A stretch of 14,958 nucleotides of DNA from CAZCBJ01 sp964496705 (GTDB lineage: Bacteria; Chloroflexota; Anaerolineae; Anaerolineales; Anaerolineaceae). Positions 14,947 through 14,958 of the stretch are shown here, piece by piece. How positions within the stretch are numbered: position 1 is the stretch's first letter; the number at the start of each line of letters is the position of its first letter. The translations under genes were made by a program, and so were the position numbers. Location of the stretch: contig CAZCBJ010000086.1 in assembly GCA_964496705.1 (NCBI GenBank), positions 1 to 14,958 of the forward strand, written 5' to 3'. The notes beneath the pieces were generated by a model, which did not search any database, had not been told where the DNA came from, and saw only the letters and a program-made list of their open reading frames with translations.

Positions 14947-14958
14947 TGGAAATTTTAT

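Overview
The window reads as chromosomal DNA from a free-living bacterium, most plausibly a member of the Chloroflexota (Anaerolineae-like). This is an inference from gene style, not a database result. The pointers are a gldA-gldF-gldG-type ABC operon outside Bacteroidetes, a K+-independent H+-pyrophosphatase, exported SH3b proteins with Pro/Thr-rich linkers, a two-helix small membrane protein next to smpB, and AT-rich -10 boxes lying almost on the start codon. No tRNA, rRNA, insertion sequence, CRISPR array or phage gene was seen. No stretch above about 240 bases lacks a gene. Base composition and codon use look uniform by eye, so this is an ordinary core-genome region rather than an island.

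Layout. Positions 1-3179 (minus strand) hold an ABC exporter operon: ATPase (gldA type), ABC-2 permease (gldF type) and a large auxiliary protein (gldG type) that runs off the left edge. A divergent gap with a strong minus promoter separates it from hppA (3416-5725, plus), a membrane pyrophosphatase. hppA converges on an RluA-type pseudouridine synthase, and a bidirectional hairpin terminator sits between them. An aldo/keto reductase lies just upstream of the synthase in the same direction. Divergent from the reductase, across two back-to-back sigma70-like promoters, is a two-gene overlapping unit: an LsrG-like ABM-fold protein and an iron-type alcohol dehydrogenase.

The dehydrogenase converges on a minus-strand pair, a divergent ribose-phosphate pyrophosphokinase followed by a DegV/FakB protein. 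Divergent from that pair is zwf (glucose-6-phosphate dehydrogenase), whose stop overlaps the start of an exported, membrane-anchored SH3b protein. A small two-helix membrane protein (minus) and smpB (plus) then diverge from a short gap where both starts look leaderless. The window closes with a Tat-type SH3b/L,D-transpeptidase.

How the genes fit together. zwf and the PRPP synthetase homologue share a divergent control region and sit on adjoining steps: oxidative pentose phosphate flux supplies ribose-5-phosphate for PRPP. The reductase, LsrG-like protein and alcohol dehydrogenase look like a carbonyl or aldehyde handling unit under shared control. The pyrophosphatase conserves energy from pyrophosphate made by biosynthesis, including PRPP-using reactions. 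The SH3b protein and the L,D-transpeptidase are envelope functions. Nothing here is clearly a new defence or mobile system. The most interesting items are the divergent promoter with inverted -35 boxes (about 7452-7521), the 8-base coupling of zwf to an exported SH3b protein, the His-to-Gln change in the dehydrogenase metal site, the altered PRPP loop, and the paired leaderless starts at smpB.
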